Source: Mesostigma viride (lineage: Eukaryota; Streptophyta; Mesostigmatophyceae; Mesostigmatales; Mesostigmataceae). Taken from it: a stretch of DNA of 56,500 nt. The notes beneath the pieces were generated by a model. The model had not been told where the DNA came from. It was given only the letters and a program-made list of their open reading frames with translations, and ran no database searches. Both the position numbers and the translations under genes were made by a program. Shown here piece by piece: positions 42,272 through 53,947 of the stretch. The DNA is taken from positions 2,113,750-2,170,249 of the forward strand of contig RPFO01000078.1 of assembly GCA_009746045.1 (NCBI GenBank), given 5' to 3'. Numbering within the stretch: the first letter of the stretch is position 1; each line of letters starts with the position of its first letter.

Positions 42272-42734
42272 CCCCACGCACAGCGAGCACCGGCACCGCC
42301 GACAAGTGCGTGCAGCAAGCAACAGGGGCACCCGCACCCATGACGGTCCGCGCGGGGGGCAAAGTTAGCATTAGCGCCCACGACACGAAAGCGTTCGAGC
42401 GGCATAACGGTCCCCGCACGCCCACGCCCACGCATATGCCCACGCGGAAGCCCACGCGGAAGCCCACGCAGACCCAGGGCAACATGCCCCCATGGAGGAC
42501 ATGGAGGACAAGGGGATGGAGGAGCAAGGCAGGCGGCCATGAAGCCACAGAGGAAGCGAGCAACCCGCCGACGACCGCGCCAGCAGTCATCAGGGTTGAC
42601 CGGTTGGATGGCGGTGTACATAAGAGCCACAAAGTAGACCCAAAGGGTGGCGGACAGTACCAGCACATTGGCAAAAAAAACAACATTGCCGGAGAAAAAG
42701 AAACCAGCCAAAACGTGGCAAACAACACGCAAGC

Positions 42735-43085
42735 AGTGGCAATCAGCACGCAACCAACATGCAACCAACACGCCACCAACGCGCCACCAACACGCCACCA
42801 ACACGCCACCGACACGCCACCGACACGCCACCGACACGCCACCAACACGCCACCAACACGCCACCAACACGCCACCAACACGCCACCAACACGCCACCAA
42901 CACGCCACCGACACGCCACCGACACGCCACCAACACGCCACCAACACGCAACCAACACGCAACCAGCACGCAACCAACACGCCACCAACACGCACCCAAC
43001 ACGCCACCAACACGCAACCAACACACAACCAACATGCAACCAACATGCAACCAACACACAACCAACACGCAACCAACACCAGCAG
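42735..43085 (+). repeat. 10-bp CACGCCACCAA array, about 33 units
   Basis: 'caacacgccac' with CAACC and GACAC variants. It sits inside long ORFs on both strands that it creates itself. Confidence 0.95.
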
Positions 43086-43244
43086 AGACAAGAAGGGTGG
43101 CACACTGGAGTCGCAACACGCACAGTCAGCAGGGGCCGCGACACCACCCTCTCAATCACCCATCCCCCAGCACCACCCCAATCAAAAGAACACACATCGA
43201 GAATACGACACAGACGCAGCAACACAGCCCACGAGGGATGAAGC

Positions 43245-43505
43245 CACCCCTGGCTGTGCGCATGCATGAACAGGCCACCCCTGGCTGTGCGCATGCATGC
43301 ATGCCACCCCTGGCTGTGCGCATGCCTGCAGGCCACCCCTGGCTGTGCGAATGCCTGCATGCCACCCCTGGCTGTGCGCATGCCTGCAGGCCACCCCTGG
43401 CTGTGCGCATGCATGCATGCCACCCCTGGCTGTGCGCATGCCTGCAGGCCACCCCTGGCTGTGCGCATGCATGAATAGGCCACCCCTGGCTGTGCGCATG
43501 CATCA
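43245..43505 (+). repeat. About 29-bp minisatellite, nine units
   Basis: Unit 'gccacccctggctgtgcgca' plus 'tgcatgcat' or 'tgcctgcag' variants, alternating. Confidence 0.95.
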
Positions 43506-44185
43506 AAGGAATGAGACGAGGCAAACCCTCGCGCACCTTCAACCGTGAGACAAACCCTTGTCGGCCTGCAACAGTGAAACAAACCCTTGTGCACCTGCAA
43601 CAGTGAAACAAACTCTTCTTACACCGCTCCCTCCCTGAATGAGGCAAGAAAACAAACCCTTGTCGACCGCTCACGGCATACCCTACGGGCAGTTGGGTAG
43701 CTACAGGTAGTTACCATGCCGCAGGGCCCCTCATCCACGCTGCCACACTGCCACCCGTGGTGTAGCCCTACCTTGCCACCCTACCCTCATGCACGCTGGC
43801 ACGCGGGCACTACACGCATGGAGGCCGGTACCACTCTTTCCGTGCCCTGGTCCAGAGGCCAACCCCTGGTCCAGGGGTGGCATCCACACCCTGGTGCATG
43901 CACATTGTACAAGCCACCCGTGCATGCCCGTCCGGTCATGCAGAAGGTGCCTACAAGTTGCGGTGGAGGGTGAGATATGGGGGTGGGATGGTGGGTGGGA
44001 TGGTGGGTGGGATGGTGGGTGGGAAATAAGATAGGATGCGGGGTGGGAATGAAGCTCACTTCCCACGCCACCGAGCGCCCACACCGCCGCTCTCCAAGCC
44101 ACTTCCCACGCCACCACCTCTCCAAACCGGCCGCATGCCACGCAGCCGCCTCTCCAAGCCACTACAGTAACGCCCCCCCAACTCC
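43506..44185. other. Intergenic/intronic, short GGGTGGGATGGT repeats
   Basis: 'gggtgggatggt' repeats four times at 43980-44025. No gene was recognised; the segment could be intron of the minus-strand gene that follows. Confidence 0.4.
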
Positions 44186-44189
44186 CCCC

Positions 44190-44303
44190 CCACTCACCGC
44201 ACCTCCTCCCCCCCCCCACTCACCGCACCTCCTCCCCCCCCCCACTCACCGCACCTCCTCCCCCCCCCACTCACCGCACCTCCTCCCCCCCCGCACTCAC
44301 CGC
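44190..44303 (-). repeat. 26-bp tandem repeat carrying a splice-donor copy in each unit
   Basis: On the minus strand 'gcggtgagtgggggg' with 'ggaggaggt' repeats at about 44270, 44244, 44218 and 44192, after the exon edge ATGCG|GTGAGT at 44301. Every unit keeps GCGGTGAGT, so four decoy or alternative 5' splice sites follow the exon. Confidence 0.8.
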
Positions 44304-45517
44304 ATGTCCTCCGTTGGTTTCCAGACATTCTTGGCCGACCCCTTGTGTGGCACAAACGTGCTGCGCGGCGTGCGGGGCGTGCGCGGAGTGTGCGGGGCTG
44401 AGCCGGCCGTGGGAGGGCTGACCGCGGCCTCCCGAGGGCTGGGCAACCCCAGCAGTCTAGCGGCGCTGGTCAGCGGGCTGGTGATGCCCCAGTCGCGCTC
44501 CGGGTCCGGTAGACTGTCGTCGTCACGCAGAAGCCAGGCAGGTGTCTCGATCGGGGCCAGCGGCTTGGCAGGGTGCATCCCGATGCCCTCTCGCCCGATC
44601 AGGGTCAGCCGGTCCGGGCTGGGGCGGGAGCTGTCCCGCCGCATGTCACCGAGGGGGGACGCGGGGCCGCCCCTCGCGGAGAGGGAGGCGGCGTCGGAGG
44701 ACGCGGACGGGGACGTTAGTGGGACGGAGGGCGAGGCGGGCGCGTGGCTGTTGCCGAGGTGCAACCCTGGCAGAGTCCTCGGGGGTGGGGATGAGGGCGT
44801 TTCGAGGGAGACGGCGGTAGTCATGCAGGGGGACCGGGGACTCGCGTGAACGGGAGGGAGGGACACCCCGGGGATTCGAGGGCTTTGGCCTGGCGCGTAG
44901 TCGGCGCTTTTTGGAGATAGCGGAACGGAGATCCGGGGCAACAAGACGCGGTCCGACTTGGATAAGGGAGACAATGGGCCGACCTCGTCCACGCTCTCTC
45001 CCGCGATATCCGCGTCAAGCTCGTCTTCATCGTCAGGTAAATCCTTCGGCAGGATCGCCTGAGGGGAAGACAAGGGCGACGGTCCTCCAAAAGCCACCAG
45101 CTTGGGCGACCTTGGTGCAAGTGGCGAGAAAGGCTTCACCTCTGATTCCCTCCCCGCCCTTGGTGACGCGTTGTCGGCTTCAGTTCGGAGTGGCTTTAGC
45201 GTACCAGCTTTCTGCTTGGGAGACTCCCCGACGCCTTTTTCTGCGTGGTAAACTGCCTGCTCCTCCTTGGCCTGCGAAATTGCTGGGGTCTGCACGGCTG
45301 CACGCACGGCCCCGCCTGCATGCCCATCTACCTGCTGACCTGCGTGGTCATGCAAAGATTTACTTTCTCCGCCCCCCATCCTCATGTACCAGTACAAAAT
45401 CTTCGCTGATTCATGTATATGTTGTCTCCTGTATGCTGGTTGTCTCCTTGATATGTTCCAGCTAAGCACATGCCAGTAAGAATAGTTGCGCCACTGCAAC
45501 GGTGGCCAACCGGCCAA
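44297..45517 (-). CDS. Serine/proline-rich disordered protein, 5' exon of a spliced gene
   Basis: 406 codons; the start is ATG 45517 or, more likely, ATG 45385 (MRMGGGESKSLHDHAGQQ). The body is intrinsically disordered, with many SP/TP sites (PLAPRSPKLVAFGG, PLSPKSADYAPGQSPRIPG, TPRTPRTPRS), an acidic block DLPDDEDELDADIAGE, and ERDWGITSPLTSAARLLG. Such sites suit regulation by CDK or MAP kinases. The apparent stop is the TGA inside GGTGAGT, so the exon probably ends at 44301 and the protein continues. No catalytic domain. Codon use and length are the most gene-like of the host region. Confidence 0.65.
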   Translation of the reverse strand: MAGWPPLQWRNYSYWHVLSWNISRRQPAYRRQHIHESAKILYWYMRMGGGESKSLHDHAGQQVDGHAGGAVRAAVQTPAISQAKEEQAVYHAEKGVGESPKQKAGTLKPLRTEADNASPRAGRESEVKPFSPLAPRSPKLVAFGGPSPLSSPQAILPKDLPDDEDELDADIAGESVDEVGPLSPLSKSDRVLLPRISVPLSPKSADYAPGQSPRIPGVSLPPVHASPRSPCMTTAVSLETPSSPPPRTLPGLHLGNSHAPASPSVPLTSPSASSDAASLSARGGPASPLGDMRRDSSRPSPDRLTLIGREGIGMHPAKPLAPIETPAWLLRDDDSLPDPERDWGITSPLTSAARLLGLPSPREAAVSPPTAGSAPHTPRTPRTPRSTFVPHKGSAKNVWKPTEDMR

Positions 45518-46495
45518 ATGCGCCAGTGCTTATTGACGCCTGTATGCGCTGATTGCGCTCAATGATCTGCTAGTTATGCCATTGTAAGGAAAGTTACTAG
45601 ATTGCGTAATGCGCGTCTAACAGCAGGGTCACGATAAAAGCAGAAAGTACTTATTTCATGTTTGCCGATTTTCTTAATTTTTTCTTTAAAAAAAAGCCGC
45701 ACGGCACGTTCATATATTGCTTTCGCGAAGATATGTACGTGCAGAAGGCCGGATGCGGGCGAAGGTGACAACTCGACGGGATCGGATTCGCGCGGGATCA
45801 GGGAGGGATATTCAACAGTATTCAACTCAACGAAACGATGGCAGCCTTCCCCGTACGGCAGGTGTGGCTCCACTATTAATAACTCTATTGGACGACCGGC
45901 GAGTTGAGTTGAGTTGAGTTGAGTTAAGTTTATTGACTTTATTCCCTCGCCGGCGTACACCCTCCGCATTGGTAGTTTTACTAAATAATTATGAGGCTGG
46001 GCGCCGGCCAGCTGCAAACGATAAATAAAACAAAAGAATTTTAATTAACTAATTCCCGAGTGTACTGACCTGTAGTTTTTGAAGCTACCAAACAAATAAA
46101 GAAAGTGTAAATAAATAATTTGACTGCCAAGAGCGCTTCTTTTGCGGTAAAAAACAAAGAAATATTAAATCTCTGGCTGAAAAATGTGCTTTTGCTAGCC
46201 GTAAGAGCAGTGCATCCGGCTGGGTTATACAAAACAAACAAAGAATTATTAAATTTCGCAGCCGGTTTAACGGTTGTTCGGTAACCAAACAAACAAACTA
46301 ATAATTAATTAATTGGGCGGACACAGTAACACTTTCAACCAATAAAACGCTAATGTCTAATTCCGAAGGGCCTTTTGGCTGAACTGAATTAAAACTACCA
46401 ATGCGGGGGGTGTACCGACAGGGTGAGCGGAGGATTGAAGGCCAAGCCGGGCTGCTTGCCAAGTGTACCGTAGTGACGCCGCGCAGAAGTATGTA
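45518..46495. other. No gene; short GAGTT repeat at 45899-45925
   Basis: A/T-rich DNA with small ORFs and a five-copy GAGTT array. Nothing recognised. Confidence 0.4.
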
Positions 46496-46618
46496 CAGTC
46501 AATTTCGCGTTAAGTTGCTTTTGTATAGGTTGTGTTACCGCTTTAAGTTGCCACGCCGAAGTTTGGGTGGCGACCGCAACTTCATCAGTGCCCTCGCAAC
46601 TTAACGCGGTTATGACTC
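46496..46618. mobile_element. Mariner-like miniature element, second copy
   Basis: Starts TA-CAGTCAATTTCGCGTTAAG and ends CTTAACGCGGTTATGACT, the same termini as 32678-32780. The right TA site is mutated. Confidence 0.65.
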
Positions 46619-47149
46619 GATTTGTAGGTGTCGGCAGGGTGTCGGGCCATTTTTGGCCGCCCAAGAGGCCACGTCTTCTTGCCTCTTGTTGCTGCAGACG
46701 ACCCTTCTGGGGCGGCAAACTGAAGTGCAAGCTCCACTCATGGCGCGCGGACACGTCCCCGCCTGTTGGCAATTATCACTTTATCAGTGTGAGTGAAAAG
46801 CGCGAATGCACTAGTCTCCTCACTAATCCTTACCATTCCGATTAATCACTTGCAACCTGCGGACTGCGGTGCACTGCGAATCCGCCAAGATGATCGGATG
46901 AGCGCCATCACGCAGGCGGCCGGGGGCATCCGTAATTCAGTAATTCCGCAGATTATTACTGATGACTCAGACAACTCAGTTGCCGGGAATTGCCACCATC
47001 ATGCCGAAAGCACACATTCATTCATGGCGGCACATTTGTGGTTTCAAGGAGCAGCTAGAAGAGATCGGACATGGGGGGCCTAGGCCTCTCCGTGACTTGG
47101 AAAAAGATTATGGACAATGAAGGCCAAGTCAGCCTGAGTGGGCTCAGGT
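46619..47149. other. No gene recognised
   Basis: Short ORFs only. Confidence 0.4.
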
Positions 47150-47363
47150 TATAGAGGACAACGACCCCCCTCCAGCGGGGAAGCGCCCGCGTGTCTGCAA
47201 ACGCGGACAGCATGCTAGGCAAGACCACTAGGGTCTAGGCCTCTAGGGCACAATAGATATAGAGTAGGATGATTGTTTGCATGTACCCATCTGCTCCATC
47301 CCTCGGGGTTGATGCTCCGTGACTGACTCCCCAGCGTAAGCTCGAGTTTAATCAATTAATTAA
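47150..47363 (+). repeat. Hairpin module, copy 3, interrupted by the piggyBac-like element
   Basis: It contains 'gatgctccgtgactgactcc' and the tail 'atcaattaattaa'; its body is the inverse of 29840-30010. The TTAA at its end (47360-47363) is the insertion site of the next element. Confidence 0.7.
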
Positions 47364-48708
47364 CCCATAGTCGGCCACAACTTTTTTTGCTTTTTTGACC
47401 CCCAAAAATGAAAAAAATCATAACTCCTAGACCACAACTCCAAATACCCTCAACCCAGGTGCTAGGAACATCTACACTTCAAGGGCTTTCAGAATATGCA
47501 ATAATATCACTGGTTTATCAAGGCATTTGGATGATAGCTTCAGCCAAAGTTGGCCAAAAGACGATCGTTTCCGCGCAAGAAAAAGTATACCCCCCCATTT
47601 TTCTCAGGGGGGGGTCAGAAACCTCAATACCAACATTGAACAATTTAGTTGGATAGTCCAATGGTCCTTTCCTTTGGTCAAACCACCCGGATACCCCGTT
47701 TGACATGTATAATGCACGCGTGTACATGTGTGGCTTACGCGCGCGCAAACAGCCAAGTATGCCATGCCATACAATGAAGCAATATAATTGACCACAATAG
47801 ACTGCCAAACATGCTGGAATACAAATATGACGCCACCTTGCACTCACTGAACGGTATCCCCCAAAGAAATGCCACAAATGGTACAACATAATGGCTAACA
47901 CCCCTCCTTGAGCAGGCATGGAAGGCTGTTGCAATTACCACTAATGCATCCACCATAAGACATGCATGAACGTACGAGTTTCCATACAAACAACACGAAA
48001 ACGCATTGCCGTACCTGCCTTGATTATGACCTGGCCGGGTTCCGCTGGCCGACATGCTCATACGTCACGGATACTAATGCTAGTGGCAGAGGCGGCCACA
48101 GCTGCTCTATCCATCCTTCCGTCATCGTTACCATGTTGTTTATCGATGCAAAGATGACGTCTAACGCGTCCACATTCCCAGCAAATGGTGCCGCGGACTT
48201 TCGCAAAACATTGGAAGGCCCAGGCAGACGGAAGCTACCAAGAAACCAAAAAGAAACCGGCGATACCAAAGGGGACGTCTCGTCTGATGGTGACGACCAA
48301 GACACAGGTAATAACCACTGCGTATTTTCCCAATTCCTTGAATCTGATCATTCTTGACGTACCAAAATAATGCATCGTCGTTCAGGGGTCATCATCTGAC
48401 CCATTTCAAGCAGCGGAACCCGAAATTTCCACCAAAATGGCGCGTTGACAGCCATATCTCGCTATGCGCGCGCTCAACGGTAAGAAATGTTAGCAAATGT
48501 CACGTGACCACCAATAAAATGCACGAGGTATTTACTGGGCTATGGTGCAATTACCTGGCCAACCTTGGCATTTTCATTCGTGTCGGGTCTGCCCCCGTCC
48601 ATCGGCAACATTTACGTTACGTCACTTACGTCGGAGGTCACGGATTTACGCGTTACAGTTACGTTACGTCGGGTACCATCCATTTGGATGGCATCGGCCG
48701 ACCATGGG
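47364..48708. mobile_element. piggyBac-like non-autonomous element, copy 2 (1,345 bp)
   Basis: The ends CCCATAGTCGG and CGACCATGGG are flanked by TTAA on both sides (47360-47363 and 48709-48712). The body aligns with 6816-8158, and the lengths differ by 2 bp. The TIRs have diverged (ATAGTC versus ATGGTC), so this copy is older. No transposase. Confidence 0.85.
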
Positions 48709-48712
48709 TTAA

Positions 48713-49026
48713 TTGATTGTGGTATCAGTAAAACATAGGCACCAACAGCTGCACTGACGCACGGCTACTGCCGTCGGTCTGGCTGGCTCATGGCTGTCGG
48801 TCAGTACTGACGGACCGGCAGCCGAGCGGCGGACTACGGTGTGCCGAAAAGTATTGCAGCCCGCCTTTCTCACAAAAAATACCTGGTATGGAAAATGGAC
48901 TTTGGGCGGCTCTGATGCTGCAGCTCAGTGGACTGTGGACTGATCGGGCTTGACGAGCCGTGAAAGCGGCTGTCGAATGCCGTATAGACGGAAGTCCGCA
49001 AGAGGAGGAGGGGGTGGGATGCTATC
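48713..49026. other. No gene; inverted motifs
   Basis: 'gtcagtactgac' is palindromic near 48800. No coding region was recognised. Confidence 0.4.
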
Positions 49027-49099
49027 CTAATTCTACCGTTAAGTTGCGTTACCGGGTTAAGTTGCGACGCCGAATTTTATCGCAGCGGTAATGACTGTA
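49027..49099. mobile_element. Mariner-like miniature element remnant
   Basis: 'accgttaagttgcgttaccg' and 'gcggtaatgactgta' match the family's interior and right end; the left end is lost. Confidence 0.5.
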
Positions 49100-49620
49100 G
49101 ACGCTTGAAAGCCTAGCCAACACCTTTCATTCTTCATCGGGCAGGCGGGGCCGTGCTGCTAGTCGCCAGTGGCCTATGTACAACAAGTATAGGGTTGGGT
49201 CGGTCCCAATGAATGACTGCAGTAGGTTCGGGCTCGCGGGTTTGCGGCGCGCGGTGCGCGCCTGCGTGGCCGGCGTCAGCGGCATGGCAATACATGGCGC
49301 TCACAGTACGGCTTTTTTCGTTGGATGAAAAATTTTAAATTTTTTCGTTGCGTGGTGCACATTGCACAGTCACACTGCAAGAGGGGGGACATCCAGGCAA
49401 AACAGCACACTTTGTCACCGGTCCGGCGCGGCACCTTGGGACATCGAGCGAGCTCCCGAATCCGGGAGAAACGGATCCGGCGCCAGAATTTTGGCGACAG
49501 AACGCGCTCTAGTAAAAATCTTTTAGCGCGGCGCCAAGGAAAAGTTTCACGAGTGCACTCTTCCCGCTGGTCCGGCGTCTGGTTTTAGGAAAAGGGGCGC
49601 GCTGTGGTGATCCCGCTAGA

Positions 49621-49863
49621 GTGGTCCGGCACTTGACTCTTATGCAGGAGTCAGCTTTGACCAGGCTGTTAGTTATATCGTTAGTTAGTTGTATCGCAAC
49701 CCAGTTTGAACATCGCATTTCCTCCCTCTCTCTTGCTTGGACTGCTATTATGCACAACAAGAAGAGGTGGCAGACCATTGTCCAGGCCCACACGCCCGCC
49801 CCTGTGGGCAAGCCCCCCCCTCCCCACAGGAGGAAGGGGCGCTTTGCTGAGAAGAGTAGTTAG
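49621..49863 (+). pseudogene. LINE ORF2 C-terminal fragment
   Basis: The frame TQFEHRISSLSLAWTAI, then KKRWQTIVQAHTPAPVG and RRKGRFAEKSS to the stop, shares 'QFEHRI.SL' with 51208-51240. It probably represents the C-terminus and 3' end of the LINE family whose RT lies at 52977-53947. Confidence 0.45.
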
Positions 49864-50187
49864 GATTTTCTAGATTAGTTTATTTAGAGTTATCTTAGTT
49901 AGGTTTCGCGGCTTTGCTCACCCCCTTCCATAAGTAAGTACTTGCGTGTCATGCGCATGGGCATGCAACGGGGTACGTACTACGCTAATCTCATTAGAAA
50001 AATAACTACACGATTCAAGTTATAATTATCGTCTGCATCATGCCCCAACCGGGCACCCCCATCCATCAAGCAACAAGGGAATACGTGCTAGATACATGAT
50101 CTCCCCATGTTATAATTTAATTTTGTCAAATAATAGGTTCTTATTTCATTATTGGGGCTCCGCGTGTGACCGCGTACGGCATTCATG

Positions 50188-50240
50188 AAGTGAGACAACT
50201 ATGCCTGGACGCATGGCGATCCAACGCCGTGGAAGGACTA
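50188..50240 (+). repeat. Copy of the DNYAWTH coding motif
   Basis: 'gacaactatgcctggacgca' matches 38810-38829. The frame ends with TAG after PTPWKD. Confidence 0.6.
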
Positions 50241-50350
50241 GGGTAGTTGTCTGAGAGGAAAGACGCGAAGGCCGCGGGAGCCGCGTGGCTATCTCTATAG
50301 GTAGACCTGCATGGAGCGGGAGACAGAGGGTTACAAGAAAGGTTGATAGG

Positions 50351-50356
<6 letters not shown>

Positions 50357-50382
<26 letters not shown>

Positions 50383-50384
50383 CA
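50357..50384. repeat. (CA)n microsatellite
   Basis: About 14 CA units followed by CCA triplets. Confidence 0.95.
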
Positions 50385-50504
50385 CCACCACCACTACCAA
50401 CACAAACAACCAAAACTAAGAAGGAAAAGAGGGAACGCATACACACATACACCCGCTTCTCCCGATTTCTGGCGGCCTGCGCTGGTTGTCTCCTTGATAC
50501 ATTA

Positions 50505-51000
50505 CAACTGACGGACTGTCTGGGCTTGGAGGCGATCGAGGGCGCTTGGAGATTAGTGTCAAAACTGAGGCGATGGTGATTGGGGCCTCCAGTCGCCCAC
50601 CGCTGCCGCGCCTGCTCGACGGGACGGAGGTCCCCCCGTTCCGTGACCGCTTCAAACTGTTGGGGAGCATGCTCCCGGACACCGCCGACGATGTGGACAT
50701 CCGCATCGGCCTGGCCTGCATGGGCCAGGCTCCGTTCGCTCACCACCTACTGGTGCTCGAAGGGTCTGGGTGAGCACCGCAAGCGCATGCTCTTCAAGGT
50801 CCTCATCCTCACGGTGCTCACGTATGGCGCCGAGGCGTGGACACTCGTGCACGGACACACTAGCTGGCAGCCAAACTAGATGGCACGGTTTACAGGATGC
50901 TCCGACAGGTCCTGAACGTAGAGTTTTCCAAGCGTAGGTCATTAGAATCTTTGTATCATGCAGGGTATGCCTCGTATTTCGGACTAGATTAGGCAGCGTA
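50505..51000 (+). pseudogene. LINE reverse-transcriptase 3' fragment 1
   Basis: Plus-strand frames read EISVKTEAMVIG, then LLDGTEVPPFRDRFKLLGSM and LPDTADDVDIRIGLA. After a frameshift comes MLFKVLILTVLTYGAEAWTL, then LDGTVYRMLRQVLN. This is the segment after the YADD box in non-LTR reverse transcriptases. It is broken by at least two frameshifts. The 40 bp before it recur at 6387 and 54204. Confidence 0.7.
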
Positions 51001-51159
51001 GGATAGCATTTGTAGGACATCTTGCATGCTCGCACCAGCCAGGCCGGTCGACACCGCCCTTGGTCTGGCCGGCCCCCAGCAGCTTGGCCAACCAGGGCGG
51101 CATATTTTGACCTGGCCTGCATGGCCCCAAGGACATTCCCAGGAAGCTAGGTAAACCTG

Positions 51160-51535
51160 CCATGAACTACACCCAGATGGTGCTGGCCGACCTAGTGGTC
51201 CCAGCCCAGTTTGAACACCGCATCCACTCTCTCGCTTCAAACAGTCTGTTGGGGAGTTGGCTTCCTGACACTGCCGACGATGTGGACACCCGCATCGGCC
51301 TGGCCTGGGCCAGGCTCCGTTCCCTCAACACCTACTGGCGCTCGAAGGGCCTGGGTGCATGAGCATTGCAAGCGCATGCTCTTCAAGGTCCTCGTCCTCA
51401 CGGTGCTCACGTATGGCGCCGAGGCGTGGACACTCACACCCAAACTGGCAGCTAGGCTCAACGGCACGGTTTACAGGATGCTCCGACAGGTGCTTTGCAG
51501 TAACGCGCTTAAATGCCTCAAGAAGGCTCGTGGAG
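51160..51535 (+). pseudogene. LINE reverse-transcriptase 3' fragment 2
   Basis: It repeats fragment 1: LLGSWLPDTADDVDTRIGLA, then MLFKVLVLTVLTYGAEAWTL and LAARLNGTVYRMLRQVL, with a break at 51360. It follows fragment 1 in tandem, 160 bp after it. Confidence 0.7.
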
Positions 51536-51538
51536 GTC

Positions 51539-52500
51539 TCACCTGCCGGCTTCATGGTCGAAGTGCTTGACGATGACATTGTGGCTGCGCCGGGCGATGT
51601 CGGCTTCCTCGCGAAGGTCGAGGGCTTGTTGCTTGAGTTGTGCCGAGATGGTGGAGGTGGTGGAGGTGGTGTGCTGCTTAAGCAAGTCCGCCCAGGTGGA
51701 GGGAGCATCGCCGGCCGGGCCAGCAGGCGCCGGCTGGGCGGCGATGTCCTTCACCGCCTGGGCGGTGAGGCCGGCGGTGTCATGCAAGCGGCTCAAGGGC
51801 GTTGGCGGTGGCTTGAAGGCGTTGGTCGAGGTCGAGGAGCTGGGCTTTGATGTCGGCAGTGGAGGCGGAAATGGCAGTGGAGGTGGCGGTGAGGTGAGGA
51901 AGGTCAGCAGCCAGCGGGCCACCCCGATTGCTGCGACGTCAGCAGCAAGGGGGGTCACGTGCTGCTGAAAGGCTTCCATGATGAGAATGGAACGGAGGGT
52001 GGGGGCGGAGATGGATGGAGCCCAGATCTCGCCGTCAGAGCGCTGGAGAAGGGAGTTGAGGATGGCACGGTGGAGAACGGGGCGGGCCGTCTGCAGAAAA
52101 CCATGCTGACGTTGTGCCAGCTACGGCCGTCGGTGACGAGGACTGAGGCGTCCGGTGGCGTGGAGATGGATGCACAAGTCGTAAAGCGAGGCGTATAGTC
52201 TCCAAAGAAGATGCAGTCCAGAGCAGCCGGGACGGAGACATGTTGGTCCAGTCGTGATCATCGACCTCAAAAGGTCTGAGCCGAAAGCGCGGTTCCGAGG
52301 GGCGTGAGGACCCGCCTCAGGTTTGTCGGCTGAGCGGGCGCGTTTAGGGTCGGGCGATGCCGATGGCGAGGCATTGAGGCCGGGAGGTTGCTGGGTGACC
52401 ACCAGTGCACGACTACTGACTAGTGTCACCGCTGCCTGCCGGATCTGGCGAAGCGGCAGCCTCAGCTGCCGCATTGTCAAAGGCGAGCGCATCCGCCATG
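51539..52500 (-). pseudogene. Gag-like or ORF1-like protein remnant
   Basis: Minus-strand frames read MADALAFDNAAAEAAASPDP, then SVDKPEAG-like Pro/Ala sequence. A cleaner 146-codon frame from 51979 (MEAFQQHVTPLAADVAAIGV) contains proline runs and a helical end (ISAQLKQQALDLREEADIAR). Disorder plus coiled coil resembles LINE ORF1 or Gag proteins. At least two frameshifts. The strand matches the RT at 52977-53947 but the order is reversed, so they may be separate insertions. Confidence 0.4.
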
Positions 52501-52976
52501 GAATGGATGGTATAAGCTATCTAGGTCCTAGTTACAGGGGTGTGGGCATCGCGGCCCGAATCGCTATGAATGCCATACTTGGTCACACGCGGAGCCCCCA
52601 CAGGCTTGGGGGTGGTCTCCTTCATCACTACTTGCCATCTATCCTTGCGCACCATCTGCCTCCATATTACAGACAAACCAGCGTAGAGGAGGCTGCCCGG
52701 GGGTGAGCCCGTCACGTCTTAGAGTGTAGGACATGTCCATGCCGAGTCTATCACGAAAAGTCCACGGGTGGCGGCCCTGCCGCGCGCGGCCGGCCGGGGG
52801 CTGCACGCCAGGTGAGGACATATCGCCCAGGCTGGGCGGCCTTGGTGCCAGCTAGTCTATATCTAAGGTATCTACCTGATTAGCTGTGCGGGCCAGGTGC
52901 CCGGCTAGGCCCAGGCGCCTGTGCCTAATACTTGTGGGAAACATAATAGGGCAAATCAGCGTACAAATCCTCATTA
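52501..52976. other. No gene recognised
   Basis: A short minus-strand frame (52639-52821) has no known domain. Confidence 0.4.
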
Positions 52977-53947
52977 CTAATGTGCAAACCAAATTAAGGG
53001 GATGTTAAGGGCCTTGCGCAGCATCTTGGTGACGGCGCCGTCGAGTCGTTGCTCCAGCTCCTGCGTCAGTGCCCACGTCTCGGCGCCATAGGTCAGGATC
53101 GTCAGAATGACGACCTTGAAGAGGTCACGCTTGACGATCCGGGGTAGGGCGGGGTTGCTCCACCAGCGGCGGTGGTCATGGAGGTGCGCCCACGCCATGC
53201 CGATCCGTGTCGTCATGTCGTCCTCGCAGTCGGGAAGCCAACTGCCGAGCAGCTTGAAGCGGCCTGAAGGAGGGTAGTTGACCTCGGCATCGTCTAAGAG
53301 GCGCCGCGGAGTGTGGGTGGGGCCGGGCCCTGCCATGCCGAGCCGGGCCAGCCGGCCAGGGCCTCCGTTTTGGGGCTGATTTCAAGATGAACCGCCCGAG
53401 CCTCGAGCGCCAGGCAGTCCAGCCAAAGTTGCCGGGGCAGACTTCGGCTTCTCGATGAGCGTGATGTTGTCGGCATAAGTGAGGTCAGCTAGTAAATTCT
53501 GCTTGTTAGTCGGCCCCCCTTCCCCAAGCTCGTTCGTGATCGCTAGGCCAGGGGCACGGCCTGCAATGCTAGCAAAGCGAGCACGTGCCTGGCGCATAAC
53601 ATATAATCCACTACAATAATAAACAGGTACGGCGACAGGACGCAACCCTGCCAGACGCCGGTCTGCAGTGGGCATGGCGGGGTAATGCCGTGTTGAGTGC
53701 GCACCGAAGTGGTCGACCCCTCATACAACGTGCGGATGACGGTAATCAGGGGAGTGGGGACGCGAGCGCGAGCAAGTACAGCCCATAGAGCGTCCCAGAG
53801 GACAGAATCAAAAGCCTTGATGAAGTCGACGAAGATCAGGATGGCGGGAAACTCACCAGGTTGCAGGAGAGCGATTTCCTCGAAGAGGCGACGCGCGACG
53901 AAGATGGCCATGACGGTGTTGCGCCCAGGACGGAAGCCCACCCAGGA
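52977..53947 (-). pseudogene. LINE-type reverse transcriptase, 5'-truncated and frameshifted
   Basis: Reading on the minus strand: WVGFRPGRNTVMA (RT motif 2), ILIFVDFIKAFDSVLWDALW (motif A with catalytic Asp), GVWQGCVLSPYLF (motif B; the usual Arg is Trp), TYADNITLIE (motif C, YADD changed to YADN), then LEISPKTEALAG, FKLLGSWLPDCEDD and VVILTILTYGAETWAL. Motif C lies in another frame and an in-frame stop lies at 53382-53384. Non-LTR RTs copy RNA at a nicked target. The first motifs are missing and the sequence joins a T/C-rich tract at 53950, so the copy is dead. Confidence 0.82.
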
